64,000 nucleotides of DNA from Antedon mediterranea (lineage: Eukaryota; Echinodermata; Crinoidea; Comatulida; Antedonidae), in contig NC_092670.1 in assembly GCF_964355755.1 (NCBI RefSeq), positions 24,601,795 to 24,665,794 on the forward strand, written 5' to 3'. Of this stretch, positions 1 through 11,821 are shown piece after piece (the first letter of the stretch is position 1; every line of letters begins with the position of its first letter). A program made the translations under genes and the position numbers. The notes under the pieces were generated by a model. It was not told where the DNA came from. It saw only the letters and a list, made by a program, of their open reading frames with translations, and made no database searches.

Positions 1-2148
1 ATGGTGGTTTTTAGATAAGGCGTTAGAGATTTTACTTTGAATGTCCAGGATTGCAAGATCAGTAGAATGTTTTGGTCTGAAGCCATATTGGTTATCATGA
101 AAAGATGTATGTGAAGAAAGAAAGTTGTAAAGTCTATTGTATATAAGGCGTTCGAGTATTTTAGAAAAGCAAGGCAAAATTGAGATTGGACGGTAGTTTT
201 CAAAGGAATGGGAATCATTTTTTTTATGAATAGGAATTACTTTGGCGATTTTTAAAGATGATGGAAATACACCATTAGTTAGTGATAGATTAAAAATGTG
301 GGTAAGGGGTCTGGTAATAAAAGGTCCAATTTTTTTAATAATCGTGGGTTCAATATCATCAAGGCCAGCACTTTTACTGTTTTTTAGATTAGAAATTATT
401 TCAAGAATCTCTTTACCAGATGTAGGTTGGAAGAAAATTGAATTTTGAGTGGGATTCCTTAGATAATCAGTAAAGTTGCCATGAGTAGCCGAAATTTTAG
501 AAGAAAGTTTAGGTCCAATATCAGTAAAATAGCGATTGAATTTATTGGCAATTTGAGATGGGTCAGTAATTTTTGTACCATTATCTGTAAAATAACTAGG
601 TAGCGTCTTTGTGGTGTTTTTACAGAGAATGTTATTAATTATATTCCAGGTTTTTTTAATGTTATTTTTATAGTCGTTAAACTTATTTGTATAGTGTTGC
701 TTACATGATGTTCTTATTAGTCGTGTGAGTTTATTTCTGTAAGTAATGTAATTGGTTTTATTAATCATATTTGGTGTTTTTATATATTTTTTATATAATT
801 TATTTCTAGTGTTTATAGATTTGATTATACCTTTTGTTATCCATGGTTTACAAAGTTTACGTTTGTTAATTTTAGTTCTTGTCTTTGGGAGGTGAGTATC
901 GTATAGTGAAGAAAATCTGTCGAGAAAAATATTGTAGGATTCATTTGCAGAGTTATTTTGGTAGACATCGTCCCAGTTCGTGTTCATTAAGTTAATCCCT
1001 AGAGATGCTATATTTTCTTGGTTTATCTTTCTTGAGTAATGTTTTTTGTTACATTTTAAATTTTTTATTTGATTTGAATGGGAATTGTTTAGGATTTGGA
1101 ATACTGGAAAGTGATCAGTAATGTCGTTAAAAAGAATACCAGGAGTTATTTTTTGGTCAAGTACATTTGTAAAAATATTATCAATAAGTGTAGATGTTTT
1201 AGTGGTTATTCTAGTTGGTTTGTCAATTAGAGGATATAAAGATGCTGAGTACATGGTGTTTAAGAATTCATTCGTGTAGTTATGGGTTGAGTGTTTTATA
1301 AGGTCTAGGTTAAAGTCACCACAGACAAATAATTGTTTTTTTTCCTTTGTTATTGAATCAATGCAGTTAGAAATGTTGTTTATGAATGGTTGAAAAGAGC
1401 TATTAGGAGGCCTATAGATAATACCAACAATGCTATTTTTGGTAATAGATTCTATTTAAATAAATAACGAATCATAATTTTGGTTTGTTGGTAAATTTAT
1501 ATCACTTCTGATTTTGAAATTTAGTTCATCTGAAATGTAAAGGGCAACTCCCCTGCCTCTTTTACCTGCACGGTTAGATTGTATCATTGTGTATCCTTCG
1601 ATATGAGTGAGTGGAGACGGTACATTGTTGATGTTATCCAACCAGGTTTCACTAAAACCAATAATTTGGAATTTATGATTTAGAGTAAGAAGATAGTTTG
1701 TGATGGAATTAAAGTTTTTTATGAGGCTTCGGGAGTTCATATGAAGTATACTGAGATTGGAATTTGTGTTGATTATTTTGTTGTTAAATGAATCACTCAA
1801 ATAATATTCACATTTATCATTATGATTAGTTATTTCATTAATATAGTCGTAATCATTATTGTCGTTTAGATCAAAAGGATTAAATAGTAATGATTGCAGA
1901 TTAGAATAATTTATGGTATGATCATTGTTTAACTGTTTTATTTCATGTTTGAATTCATCATCATCAATTATGTGGTTGAAAGGAAGGGTTTCTTCAAGAC
2001 ATTTGCAGCAGTAAAATTTGAGCGAATTTGAGTAGGGAAAACCGGCGCAGGTTGCATGAGAAGGCTTATTGCAAATATCACAGTTAACATATGTGGCTAC
2101 CCTTATACATTTATCACAAGACACACAAGACATAGAACGAGTATACAT
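1..2148 (-). pseudogene. LINE pol: zinc finger, endonuclease, partial reverse transcriptase
   Basis: I translated this frame across its whole length and found it open for 716 codons except one in-frame TAA at 1456-1458. The start is the ATG at 2148, directly preceded by an in-frame TAA. Residues 8-51 carry a Cys-rich PHD-like finger (CVSCDKC, CDIC, then HxxC and CCKC). The endonuclease follows, with FSETWLD, GIIYRPPNSS, GDFNLDL and an ITDHFPV stretch matching the family's catalytic segments. The reverse transcriptase begins with SAGLDDI, VIPIHKK, ENYRPIS and QYGFRPKHST and is cut by the window before its YADD core. It would nick the target and prime reverse transcription. The stop separates the finger and start of the endonuclease from the rest, so this copy cannot make the full protein without readthrough. 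Confidence 0.85.
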
Positions 2149-2684
2149 TTAAACAATTAATAATAACAATAATAATAATAATAATGAGGTTTATAAATAT
2201 TCGATTTATCAGATGAATTATAAGTAGGAATAATATTGCATAATCGCACAGAGCACTACAAAATTGCGTAATATGGAAGTTTTAAATTAAATTAAGGCAT
2301 TGAGGTTGGTTGTTTACTTATTTTTATACCAATATATATGTTTGATAATAGAGTTATTGGTAATTAAAGTAATATTAGTTATACAATGTTTATTCTCAAA
2401 GTTATTGATTAAAAGTATTGCTAATAGTATGAAAACAAAGGCAATAATAATGATAGGTATATAAATCAATATACTTCATAATAGTGATTTTAGGGATATC
2501 AGTTGTTACAATTATTGAATAGTAGTCGTAATAATATAATAACGGTATTATAATAAAGAAAAATAATAATAATTAATAATACCGTACCGTACCAATTATC
2601 AATTAACTATTACGATCAAGTGAATGGTATAGCAATACAAATGAGATGATAATAATACTAGTAATAATAATACCGTAATAACAC

Positions 2685-2732
<48 letters not shown>

Positions 2733-2913
2733 TAACACCAATAATAATAATAATAATAATAAAAGATGATGATGACGATAAACGACAACAGCAGGAGTAA
2801 TGTAATATAAATAATTTTGGGATCAGACAGGAACAATCAAGGTTTACTGTAGCTGAATCCGCAAAGCGGAACATACAAGCAATATTAATTGATAGTTGAT
2901 GTTTTAATTACAT
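2149..2913. repeat. LINE inter-ORF spacer with (TAA)n microsatellite
   Basis: This stretch is AT-rich and holds no credible gene. A nearly pure TAA/ATT triplet run occupies about 2660-2765, and a shorter one lies at 2160-2185. The spacer is unusually long for a two-ORF LINE. Expansion of the triplet run may explain part of it. Confidence 0.6.
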
Positions 2914-3870
2914 CTAGAGATTACGGAGGTCGGATGTAGACCTAATGACAATCTTCTTCTTGTTATGCATAAGGCAGTTGATCCGTCCATCGAGCGACCA
3001 CGCGGCTTCCACAGCGGCATGTGCGCCCGCTTCGCGCAGGAGGGTCATGCGAGAAGGTGTTAAGTTCTCGGTTATGGAGTAAGAAGAATTTTTAAGCAAT
3101 TTCTTGTTGCGAAATACTTCTGCTCGTGCGCGGTATGTGGAAAATTTTACGGATAATCGGACGAGGCCTCGGTTTAGAACTGCTGCGTGTTTTGTTGTTA
3201 TGGAGTACTCTCTTCCGTCCAAGTCGATGAGTTCGGTCAATCTCGATTAGTTCCATATCTTCGCAGATGCGTGATGTTATAATATCTAGAGTTAAGGTAT
3301 CTGTGTTTTCATTTGCCGTTTCGAGTACTCCGTGAATTAGTAGGCAGTTGCGCCTACTGTACTGTTCGAGGTCATCGATCTTGTCCACCATACCGCGATG
3401 TTCTTTTCTCAGACGGTCATTTTGCTCTTGTAGAGTAATAATGTCGCCCGCTATAGTCTCGTTTTGTCCATGGAGATGCTACTGTAAATATTTTGGCTAA
3501 CCTGGTCAATAATAGCGTCACTTATTGATCTTATTACAGTTTCATTTCCGCATATGGATGATATTATTTTATCCATAAGATCGGGTGACGAAAGAATATG
3601 TTTGCTTATCGTTGCTGCAACAATACTTACAAGTTCCTTATCGTCTGATAGGAGGAGCTTAACATCTTGCAAAGTAGACGAGTCCTTTGACAACAATGGG
3701 CTTTGTTGTTGTACCGGCAAGGCTTCGGTTTCTGGTATGTTGGGTGAATCAGCAGGCTGGGTAGCAGGCTGTTCTCCATCGTTGATCGGGCCTTCGGTAG
3801 GCACAGATAAATTATCGGTTGATTTCCCGGTTGTCCGTTTTGATCTTAAATTTGGCTTCGTAGACATCAT
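2914..3870 (-). pseudogene. LINE ORF1 protein (RNA-binding, coiled-coil type), two frameshifts
   Basis: Three overlapping frame pieces form one protein of about 320 residues: 3870-3451, 3391-3092 and 3240-2914. The middle piece has the ORF1 signature DDLEQYSRRNCLLIHGV followed by EIDRTHRLG, and the last piece continues with VKFSTYRARAEVFRNKK, the usual order in L1/Tx1-type and some CR1-type ORF1 proteins (nucleic-acid chaperones of the LINE particle). The start at 3870 has tandem ATGs after an in-frame TAA. The first break is an apparent one-base loss in the A-run at about 3462-3465; the second is an apparent one-base gain in the A-run at about 3145-3148. The N-terminal third is low-complexity and rich in P, S and Q. 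Confidence 0.75.
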
Positions 3871-4241
3871 TTAAAAGCCTTTAGAAGTATTGGTGTTTGA
3901 TTGATTATGCCGTATAGTGTATAATTATGGAGCAATTTAGAGTTTTTGTGAGCGATCTGAAATGCGTTGTTATCAGTGGCTCGACATGTTAGGTCATGTT
4001 TGTCTTGAAATTAAATCAATAATTGTGTTCGTTTTTTTTTTCCGTGGAAGAAAACTGCAAAATGGCCTATTCAAAGAATGGTTTTATATAAATCTTTATT
4101 TGTCATGGTTTTTGGGGGACAAAACATCTAATTTGCGTGAATGACTAATATGTACTCATTATATAGCTGAAATATTTGACTGATTAGTAGGCGCATCATA
4201 GATGCGGCCGGTCGGAGTGAATTGCGGCCGGTAAATGAACG
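3871..4241. other. No gene seen; possible LINE 5' leader
   Basis: The bases upstream of ORF1 may include the LINE 5' untranslated region, but no boundary or target duplication is visible. A GC-rich GGCCGGT word pair lies at 4205-4235. Confidence 0.3.
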
Positions 4242-4680
4242 GTTGCTAATTGGAAGTGATCTATAATATTGGAAGAAGACCAGTAGAATTACTTGTTTTT
4301 TTATCACATGATTAAAAACTATTTATGCTTCTTGTCTTTACTCATACAAAATAATATAACGGTCGCTTATGGGAAGTGTCTTAAAGTAAAGTGATCTATA
4401 ATAATATATAAGAGGACCAGTACAATTAGGCCTACTTGTTTTTTTATCACATGATTATAAATTATTTATTCTTCTTGTCTTTATTCATACAAAATAATAT
4501 AATGGTGGCTAATTGGAAGTGTTTAAACTAAAGTGATCTTTAACTGGAAGAGGACCAGTATAATTACTTATTTTTATCACATGATTATTATTATATTATT
4601 ATTTTATTCTTCTTGTCTTTATTCATACCAAATAAAATAATGGTCGCTAATTGAATGTGTTTTAAAATAGACCTGAAATG
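4242..4680. repeat. Tandem repeat, about 3.3 copies of a 119-142 bp unit
   Basis: Copies begin near 4242, 4361, 4503 and 4641 (partial). Each starts with a GGTNGCTAATTGGAAGTG-like word and contains GAGGACCAGTA, TTTTTATCACATGATTA and CTTCTTGTCTTTA. The second copy carries an extra AGGCCT at 4428-4433 that the first and third lack. Confidence 0.85.
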
Positions 4681-5269
4681 GATTTTCGATTTTCAAGAAA
4701 TTCACACATGTTATTTAAATGTATCAAATTAACACAAACCCATACAAATAAAAACAAAATGTATAGTATTTTGAGTAAAAACGAAATTTTAAGATACCAT
4801 GGTAAATTAGCGAAAATTACTCACGCCATTGCAATATTCTATTTCAACGGCCGTCGGAAGCCCCTATATTCACGACGTCACATATACACACACACACGAT
4901 GATCGAGAGCGTGCATGCCGCCCGATAGTCAGTGAATGATCGACGGCCTGGAAAGATACCCGAAGCGTTGACACTAATACTAATTTATTCAATATCTAAT
5001 GTTGTTGAAATATAGGTCCCTAAAATGTACTTCGTTTGTTCTAAAACCCGAATTTAGAAGGCCTACCTCCCAAACCTTTACTAGGCCTAACTAGGCTAGG
5101 CCCCCAATCCAGCGCGCGGAGTCGATCCACTACCCACATCATGCGCGGCGAGGCTCCGTTTCATGTGCATCCAAGGACCAAAGCGATATCAACAACTTGC
5201 TGCGCTCATTGTCAAGCCAAAGTAAAATATGAATAAAATTCGTTTTCGAACTGCCTGATTCGTGACAAA
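4681..5269. other. No gene seen
   Basis: There is no supported ORF or repeat here. A short cluster of AGGCCTA words lies at about 5060-5102, followed by a modestly GC-rich stretch to 5165. Confidence 0.5.
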
Positions 5270-5277
5270 TAAATTAT
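5270..5277. repeat. Left target site duplication TAAATTAT
   Basis: This 8-bp direct repeat directly abuts the left end GGCGCTAATG of the foldback element. Its partner is at 11814-11821. Confidence 0.9.
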
Positions 5278-5494
5278 GGCGCTAATGCAGTTTCGTACCC
5301 ACCCCTTAAAATTACTCAAAATGATTTCAATACTTCATCTAGCCTACTCACGAGTTGTCTACAGCATTCAGCAAGCATAAAATGGTAAAATATCGATAAT
5401 TTCTTATTTATAACTATTTTTAATCAATTAATAATTGAGCACCCTTCAGAAATCCATCGCCAGCTTAGCTTCGCGAAAATCATCGCTAGGCCTA

Positions 5495-6583
5495 CCGATG
5501 AAAGTACGGAGGCCTCATAGGGCATCGATCTATAGAGGACGCTGTTATGATCATATTATGGCGATAATAAAATATTTTTTACATGTTCCTCGTGAAACGG
5601 ATTTTAAGTTTTTTTCATAAAGAAATATTTTGTGTTTAATTATGTTGTTAATGTTTATTTTGAATGTTGTGTGTTATTGTCTTGTCAAATTATATTTTTT
5701 TGTAAGGGTCCCTAATGATCAGCTTCGGCTGGATGGACCACCCTCATAAAATATTGTTGAAATAAATTAATGAATAGTTGCTTCATTATTTAATGTTTTA
5801 TTTGATTTTATTTTAATAAACACAACATGAAAGAAGATAAAAAAGAAGAAATGAAAGACATGAAATGATGTATTCAGTGTCAGCAGAAGTAAAATAAATT
5901 CTAGTAATTGATGGAAAACATTTATTATAATTATTGTATTACTGTACATTACATTTCAATAAATTATATCTTTCTGTTTTTGTTGCATTTCCTATTTCCA
6001 TGTATTTGAAGAGGTCTTTCATAGGTGAATAAAAAATGTTAATTAATAATAATATACTTCTATAAAATCTTAAAACAGGGAAACCATTAGCGTTTCTAGT
6101 ATAGCTAGTGATAACAAATACTAAAACAATTAATTCGTCATAGCTTGATTATTGTGTTATAACATTAACAATGTAACTCAGGAATGAAGTACTGTAATTC
6201 TTTTTAATCATTTCATTTATTTATTTGACCTACAAACCATAATGTAAAATAAACTTTTAAACAGAGGAAAATTGCCAGGTCAGTACTTATATCTTCAAGA
6301 GTCAGCAGTTCCATATTTATCTTCTTTTCTGTGTGAAATTTTACTAGTAAAATGAAAGAACAAATTAAAAACATAACATAATTATGATGATACCCACAAT
6401 GATGAATACAGCAATTGTATAGTATTTCTTTTTCTTTATTAAAAATACGAAACGCATGTCGGAAATAATGAAAATTATAATTATTTGGTGCGTGCTTTAA
6501 ACGTTAGTAACTACGCCCTCTATAGAACGCAACTGTTTACTCTATTAATAGAGTTAATGTCCTGTGAGGCCTCCGAACTTTTA
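5495..6583. mobile_element. Nested insertion in the left arm of the foldback element
   Basis: The right arm runs from CATCGCTAGGCC straight into TATATA...ACTGGCGAGTAA, but the left arm has about 1.09 kb between the equivalent points. The inserted block has imperfect inverted ends, with CGGAGGCCTCA near 5510-5520 and TGAGGCCTCCG near 6564-6574. It contains a LINE-like 3' tail in plus orientation near 5690-5785 with GGGTCCCTAATGATCAGC and CACCCTCATAAAATA words before an AATAAAT-rich end. Confidence 0.55.
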
Positions 6584-6975
6584 TCATATATCCAATACCA
6601 AATTGGCGAGTAAATCATGTTTTACTTTAAATTAAATTTATACGCTCTTCCACAAGGTCAATTGTTAGTTATACATACAGACTATATTAAAACAATGATT
6701 TTGAACACGTAGGGCATTTCTTTGAATTCTTTCCTATTGTCGTTTTGTGGTAATTTACAGCTTTTTATATGTTTAACAAACGTACATAATCAATTGCGTC
6801 TGCATCATGCTAGACTACAACTTCCGGTAGTGACGTAATCAGCATATTTTTGGTAATAAAACTTTTTCACTAATCTAGGGAATCTTCTGATATCAATATT
6901 CATTAGACCGTACTTTAGTTAGCCAATCAAAATAAACATATAAACAATTTTGCGGCGATGTTGTTGAAGTAAAAT

Positions 6976-8900
6976 ATACTGTGTTTTACAATAACCAATT
7001 TGGTTAGAGTAAAACACAATGATAAAGAATAGGAAACATTTAATAATATGATAAATGTCATTACATAGCAATTTATCACTGTGTTTTACTATAACCAATT
7101 TGGTTAGAGTAAAACACAATGATATAGAATAGGCAACATTTAATAATATGATAAATGACATTTACATAGCAATTTAGCACTGTGTTTTACTATAAACAAT
7201 TTGGTTAAAGCAAAGCAGAATGATAAAGAATAGGAATTTAATAATATGATATATGACATTTACATAGCAATTTAGCACTGTGTTTTACTATAACCAATTT
7301 GGTTAGAGTAAAACACAATGATAAAGAATAGGAAACATTTAATAATATGATATATGACATTCACATAGCAATTTAGCACTGTGTTTTACTATAACCAATT
7401 TGGTTAGAGTAAAACACAATGATATAGAATAGGAAACATTTAATAATTTGATAAATGACATTTACATAGCAATTTAGCACTGTGTTTTACTATAACCAAT
7501 TTGGTTAAAGTAAAACACAATGATAAAGAATAGGAAACACTTAATAATATGATAAATGACATTTACATAGCAATTTAGCACTGTGTTTTACTATAACCAA
7601 TTTGGTTAGAGTAAAACACAATGATAAAGAATAGGAAACATTTAATAATAATGATTATTTACATAGCAATTTAGCACTGTGTTTTACTATAACCAATTTG
7701 GTTATAGTAAAACACAATGATATAGAATAGGAAACATTTAATAATATGATAAATGACATTTACATAGCAATTTATCACTGTGTTTTACTATAACCAATTT
7801 GGTTATGGTAAAGCACAATGATATAGAATAGGAAACATTTAATAATATGATAAATGACATTTACATAGCAATTTAGCACTGTGTTTTACTATAACCAATT
7901 TGGTTAAAGTAAAACATAATGATAAAGAATAGGAAACATTTAATAATTTGATAAATGACATTCACATAGCAATTTAGCACTGTGTTTTACTATAACCAAT
8001 TTGGTTATGGTAAAGCACAATGATATAGAATAGGAAACATTTAATAATATGATAAATGACATTTACATAGCAATTTATCACTGTGTTTTACTATATCCAA
8101 TTTGGTTATGGTAAAGCACAATGATATAGAATAGGAAACATTTAATAATAATGATTATTTACATAGCAATTTAGCACCATGTTTTACTATAACCAATTTG
8201 GTTATGGTAAAGCACAATGATATAGAATAGGAAACATTTAATAACATGATAAATGTCATTACATAGCAATTTAGCACTGTGTTTTACTATAACCAATTTG
8301 GTTAGAGTAAAACACAATGACAAAGAATAGGAAACATTTAATAATAATGATTATTTACATAGCTAGCAATTTAGCACAATGTTTTACTATAACCAATTTG
8401 GTTATGGTAAAGCACAATGATATAGAATAGGAAACATTTAATAATATGATAAATGTCATTACATAGCAATTTAGCACTGTGTTTTACTATAACCAATTTG
8501 GTTAGAGTAAAACACAATGATAAAGAATAGGAAACATTTAATAACATGATAAATGACATTCACATAGAAATTTAGCACTGTGTTTTACTATAACCAATTT
8601 GGTTAGAGTAAAACACAATGATAAAGAATAGGAAACATTTAATAATATGATAAATGACATTTACATAGCAATTTAGCACTGTGTTTTACTATAACCAATT
8701 TGATTAGAGTAAAGCACAATGATAAAGAATAGGAAACATTTAATAATATGATAAATGACATTTACATAGTAATTTATCACTGTGTTTTACTATAACCAAT
8801 TTGGTTAGAGTAAAACACAATGACAAAGAATACGAAACATTTAATAATAATGATTATTTACATAGCTAGCAATTTAGCACAATGTTTTACTATTTACATT
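6976..8900. repeat. Left satellite array, about 19 copies of a 101-bp monomer
   Basis: The word TTAGCACTGTGTTTTAC recurs at 7272, 7373, 7474 and 7575, giving a 101-bp period; a few copies have small deletions. Each monomer holds an almost perfect palindrome centred on AACCAATTTGGTT with arms GTGTTTTACTATAACCAA. Open frames of 60-80 codons here are products of the repeat, not genes. Confidence 0.95.
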
Positions 8901-9147
8901 TATACTTACATTTTAACTATGATAAATGATATTTAGCACTGTGCTGGATACAGTAAAACACAAATAAAGAATAGGAAACATATAATAATATGATACATTT
9001 ACATACAAATTTAGTATTGTGTTTTACTATAGCCAATTTGGTTACAGTAAAACACAATGATAATGAAACATTTATTATATGATATTATTTACATAGCAAA
9101 ATATTATATTAAACATATCTTATTATCTAAACGTTATGAAAAGAATA

Positions 9148-10310
9148 GGATACATATAATGTAATAATATAATAAATACAAGTTACATAGTTTATCATCT
9201 TGTTTTACAGAACCAATTTGGTGACACAGTTAACACAGTGATAAAGAATAGATACTGTTTTAGGTTATATAACCCTAACCCTAGTTTGAAGCGACATAAT
9301 AAATTCATCGCGAAAAAGTACGTATCGTATTTAGAAACTTTTGAAATTTGTTAGATATGTTTAATAGGTTCTTACGTCTATAAAACAAACAAAAAATATA
9401 AATTTCACAAAAAAATTCGTGATTTTAATAATTTGCATTTCTAAAAATGTACACTTATGAAATACCATACATTTTCCAACACATTTTTACTTCATTGATG
9501 ATTCCCAGAAATCAAAATAAAACAAATTATGATATTTCTTTTACATTATAGATGTAAGAACCTATATTGAACATGTACCAAATTTCAAACGTTTTTTAAG
9601 ACGATACATATTTTTATCGATGAATTAAGTATGTGATCGCTTCAAACTAGGGTTAGGGTTAAATAACCTAACAGTTCCATTCTTTAACACTGTGTTTAAC
9701 TTTTAACCAAATTGGTTTTAGTACAACACAATGATAAACTATGTACATTTTATTTTTCATATTACATTATAGGATACATATAATGTAATAATAATAAATA
9801 CAAGTTACATAGTTTATCATCTTGTTTTACAGAACCAATTTGGTTACACAGTTAAACACAGTGATAAAGAATAGACACTGTTTTAGGTTATATAACTCTA
9901 ACCCTAGTTTGAAGCGATCACATACTTAATTCATCGCGAAAAAATACGTATCGTATTCAGAAACATTTGAAATTTGGTAAATATGTTCAATAGGTTCTTA
10001 CGTCTATAAAACAAACAAAAAATAAAAGTTTCAAGCCAATTTCTTGATTTTAATAATTTGCATTTCTAAACATTTACACTTATGAAAGACAATACATTTC
10101 CAACACATTTTTACTTCATTGATGATTCTCAGAAATCAAAATAAAACTATTAGGATATTTCTTTTGCATTATAGATGTAAGAACCTATATTGAACATATC
10201 TACCAAATATCAAACGTTTTTCAAGACGATACGTATTTTTAGCGATGAATATTAAATATGTGATCGCTTCAAACTAGGGTTAGGGTTAAATAAACTAAAA
10301 CAGTTCTATT
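9148..10310. repeat. Two direct copies of a 624-bp unit, each an imperfect foldback
   Basis: The word GGATACATATAATGTAATAA starts at 9148 and 9772, a 624-bp period. In each copy the left part from CCCTAACCCTAGTTTGAAGC (about 9281 and 9898) is mirrored by the right part ending CTTCAAACTAGGGTTAGGG (about 9638-9658 and 10265-10285), with arms of roughly 115 bp around an AT-rich core. Together the two units form the spacer between the inverted satellite arrays. Confidence 0.85.
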
Positions 10311-10324
10311 CTTTATCACTCACT

Positions 10325-11392
10325 GTGTTTAACTTTTAACCAAATTGGTTATAGTAAAACACAGTGATAAATTGCTATGTAAATGTAATTTATCATGTTA
10401 TTAAATGTTTCCTATTCTTTATCGTTGAGTTTTACTCTAATCAAATTGGTTATAGTAAAACACAGTGCTAATTAAATTGCTATGTAAATGTTATATATCA
10501 TATTATTAAATGTTTCCTATTCTTTATCATTGTGCTTTACTCTAACCAAATTGGTTATAGTAAAACACAGTGCTAAATTGCTACGTAAATGTCATTTATC
10601 ATGTTATTAAATGTTTCTTATTCTTTATCATTGTGTTTTACTCTAACCAAATTGGTTATAGTAAAACACAGTGATAAATTGCTATGTAAATGTAATTTAT
10701 CATATTATTAAATGTTTCCTATTCTTTATCATTGTGTTTTACTCTAACCAAATTGGTTATAGTAAAACACAGTGATAAATTGCTATGTAAATGTAATTTA
10801 TCATGTTATTAAATGTTTCCTATTCTTTATCGTTGTGTTTTACTCTAATCAAATTGGTTATAGTAAAACACAGTGCTAAATTGCTATGTAAATGTTATAT
10901 ATCATATTATTAAATGTTTCCTATTCTTTATCATTGTGTTTTACTCTAATCTGATTGGTTATAGTAAAACACAGTGCTAAATTGCTATGTGAATGTCATT
11001 TATCATGTTATTAAATGTTTCCCATTCTTTATCATTGTGCTTTACTCTTACCAAATTGGTTATAGTAAAACACAGTGCTAAATTGCTAAATGTCATTTAT
11101 CATGTTATTAAATGTTTCTTATTCTTTATCATTGTGTTTTACTCTAACCAAATTGGTTATAGTAAAACACAGTGCTAAATTGCTATGTAAATGTAATTTA
11201 TCATATTATTAAATGTTTCCTATTCTTTATCATTGTGTTTTACTCTAACCAAATTGGTTATAATTTATTTAATTTCATTGCAAAAGACATTTACCTAAAT
11301 TGCTATTTAAATGTCATTTATCAAATTATTAAATGTTTCCTATTATTTATCTGGTTATATAGTAAAACACTGTGCTAAATTGCTATTGTATT
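10325..11392. repeat. Right satellite array, about 10.5 copies of the 101-bp monomer, inverted
   Basis: The same monomer as at 6976-8900 appears as its reverse complement, for example TGCTATGTAAATGTCATTTA followed by the ACCAAATTGGTT hairpin. The last unit, at about 11260-11392, is degenerate and fades into non-repeat arm sequence. ORFs at 10993-11575 are repeat-derived. Confidence 0.95.
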
Positions 11393-11813
11393 AAGGACGA
11401 GTTCCGAGAAGATGTATTCAAAGCTACAACCAATCAGAACAGTGTTAATCAATATAGTCCATGGCTAAAGCCAATCAGAAACGTCCAAATCGCAATAACC
11501 CCTAGGCTAATAGAAATTATTGGTCCGAGTAGCCTTTTCAACCAGACGTTGCGAGGTTTAAAAAGTAAAACATGATTTACTCGCCAGTTTGGTATAGTTT
11601 ATATACCTGGGCCTAGCGATGATTTTCGCGAAGCTAAGCTGGCGATGTATTTCCGAAGGGTGCTCAGTATTAATTGATTAAAAATAGTTTTAAATAAAAA
11701 ATTATCGATTTTTTACAATTTTATGATTGCAGAATGTTGTAGACAACTCGTGAGTAGGTTGGATGAAGATTTTGAGTAATTTTAAGGGGTGGGTACGAAA
11801 CTGCATTAGCGCC

Positions 11814-11821
11814 TAAATTAT
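11814..11821. repeat. Right target site duplication TAAATTAT
   Basis: This is an exact match to 5270-5277, immediately after the right end CATTAGCGCC of the foldback element. Confidence 0.9.

Larger units (their letters stand above)
1..3870 (-). mobile_element. Non-LTR retrotransposon (CR1/L2-like LINE), cut by window edge
   Basis: The element reads on the minus strand: a two-frameshift ORF1 (3870 to 2914), an AT-rich spacer (2913 to 2149), then a pol frame that runs off the window at base 1. The pol order is PHD-like zinc finger, APE-type endonuclease, reverse transcriptase, as in CR1-group LINEs of aquatic animals. The spacer of about 765 bases carries long (TAA)n tracts. The 3' end lies outside the window and the 5' end is not visible; no target duplication can be assigned. 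Only one stop and two single-base A-run indels break it, so it is either a young copy or carries sequencing errors. Confidence 0.85.
5278..11813. mobile_element. Giant noncoding foldback transposon with 8-bp target duplication
   Basis: The ends are inverted repeats beginning GGCGCTAATGCAG: 5278-5493 pairs with 11604-11813 in reverse complement with few mismatches. Flanking them is the direct repeat TAAATTAT at 5270-5277 and 11814-11821, an 8-bp target duplication. Inside, a left array of 101-bp monomers (about 6976-8900) and a right array of the same monomer inverted (about 10325-11392) form the inner arms. A third pairing, 6588-6635 with 11555-11600, confirms collinearity. No transposase frame exists. 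The layout recalls sea-urchin TU and other foldback elements, which also have long composite inverted repeats; that link is from memory. A segment present only on the left (5495 to about 6583) looks like a nested insertion. Confidence 0.9.

Noticed and set aside
2599-2874. 91-codon frame rich in isoleucine on the minus strand
   Set aside because: It is the translation of a TAA/ATT microsatellite inside the LINE spacer.
9281-10285. CCCTAACCCTAG and CTAGGGTTAGGG, resembling the TTAGGG telomere repeat
   Set aside because: Only two repeats per site, placed as the ends of foldback arms; no telomeric array is present.
6919-11575. Several similar 60-80 codon frames, such as those starting MSFIMLLNVS
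   Set aside because: They recur with the 101-bp satellite monomer and appear on opposite strands in the opposed arrays, so they are repeat artefacts.
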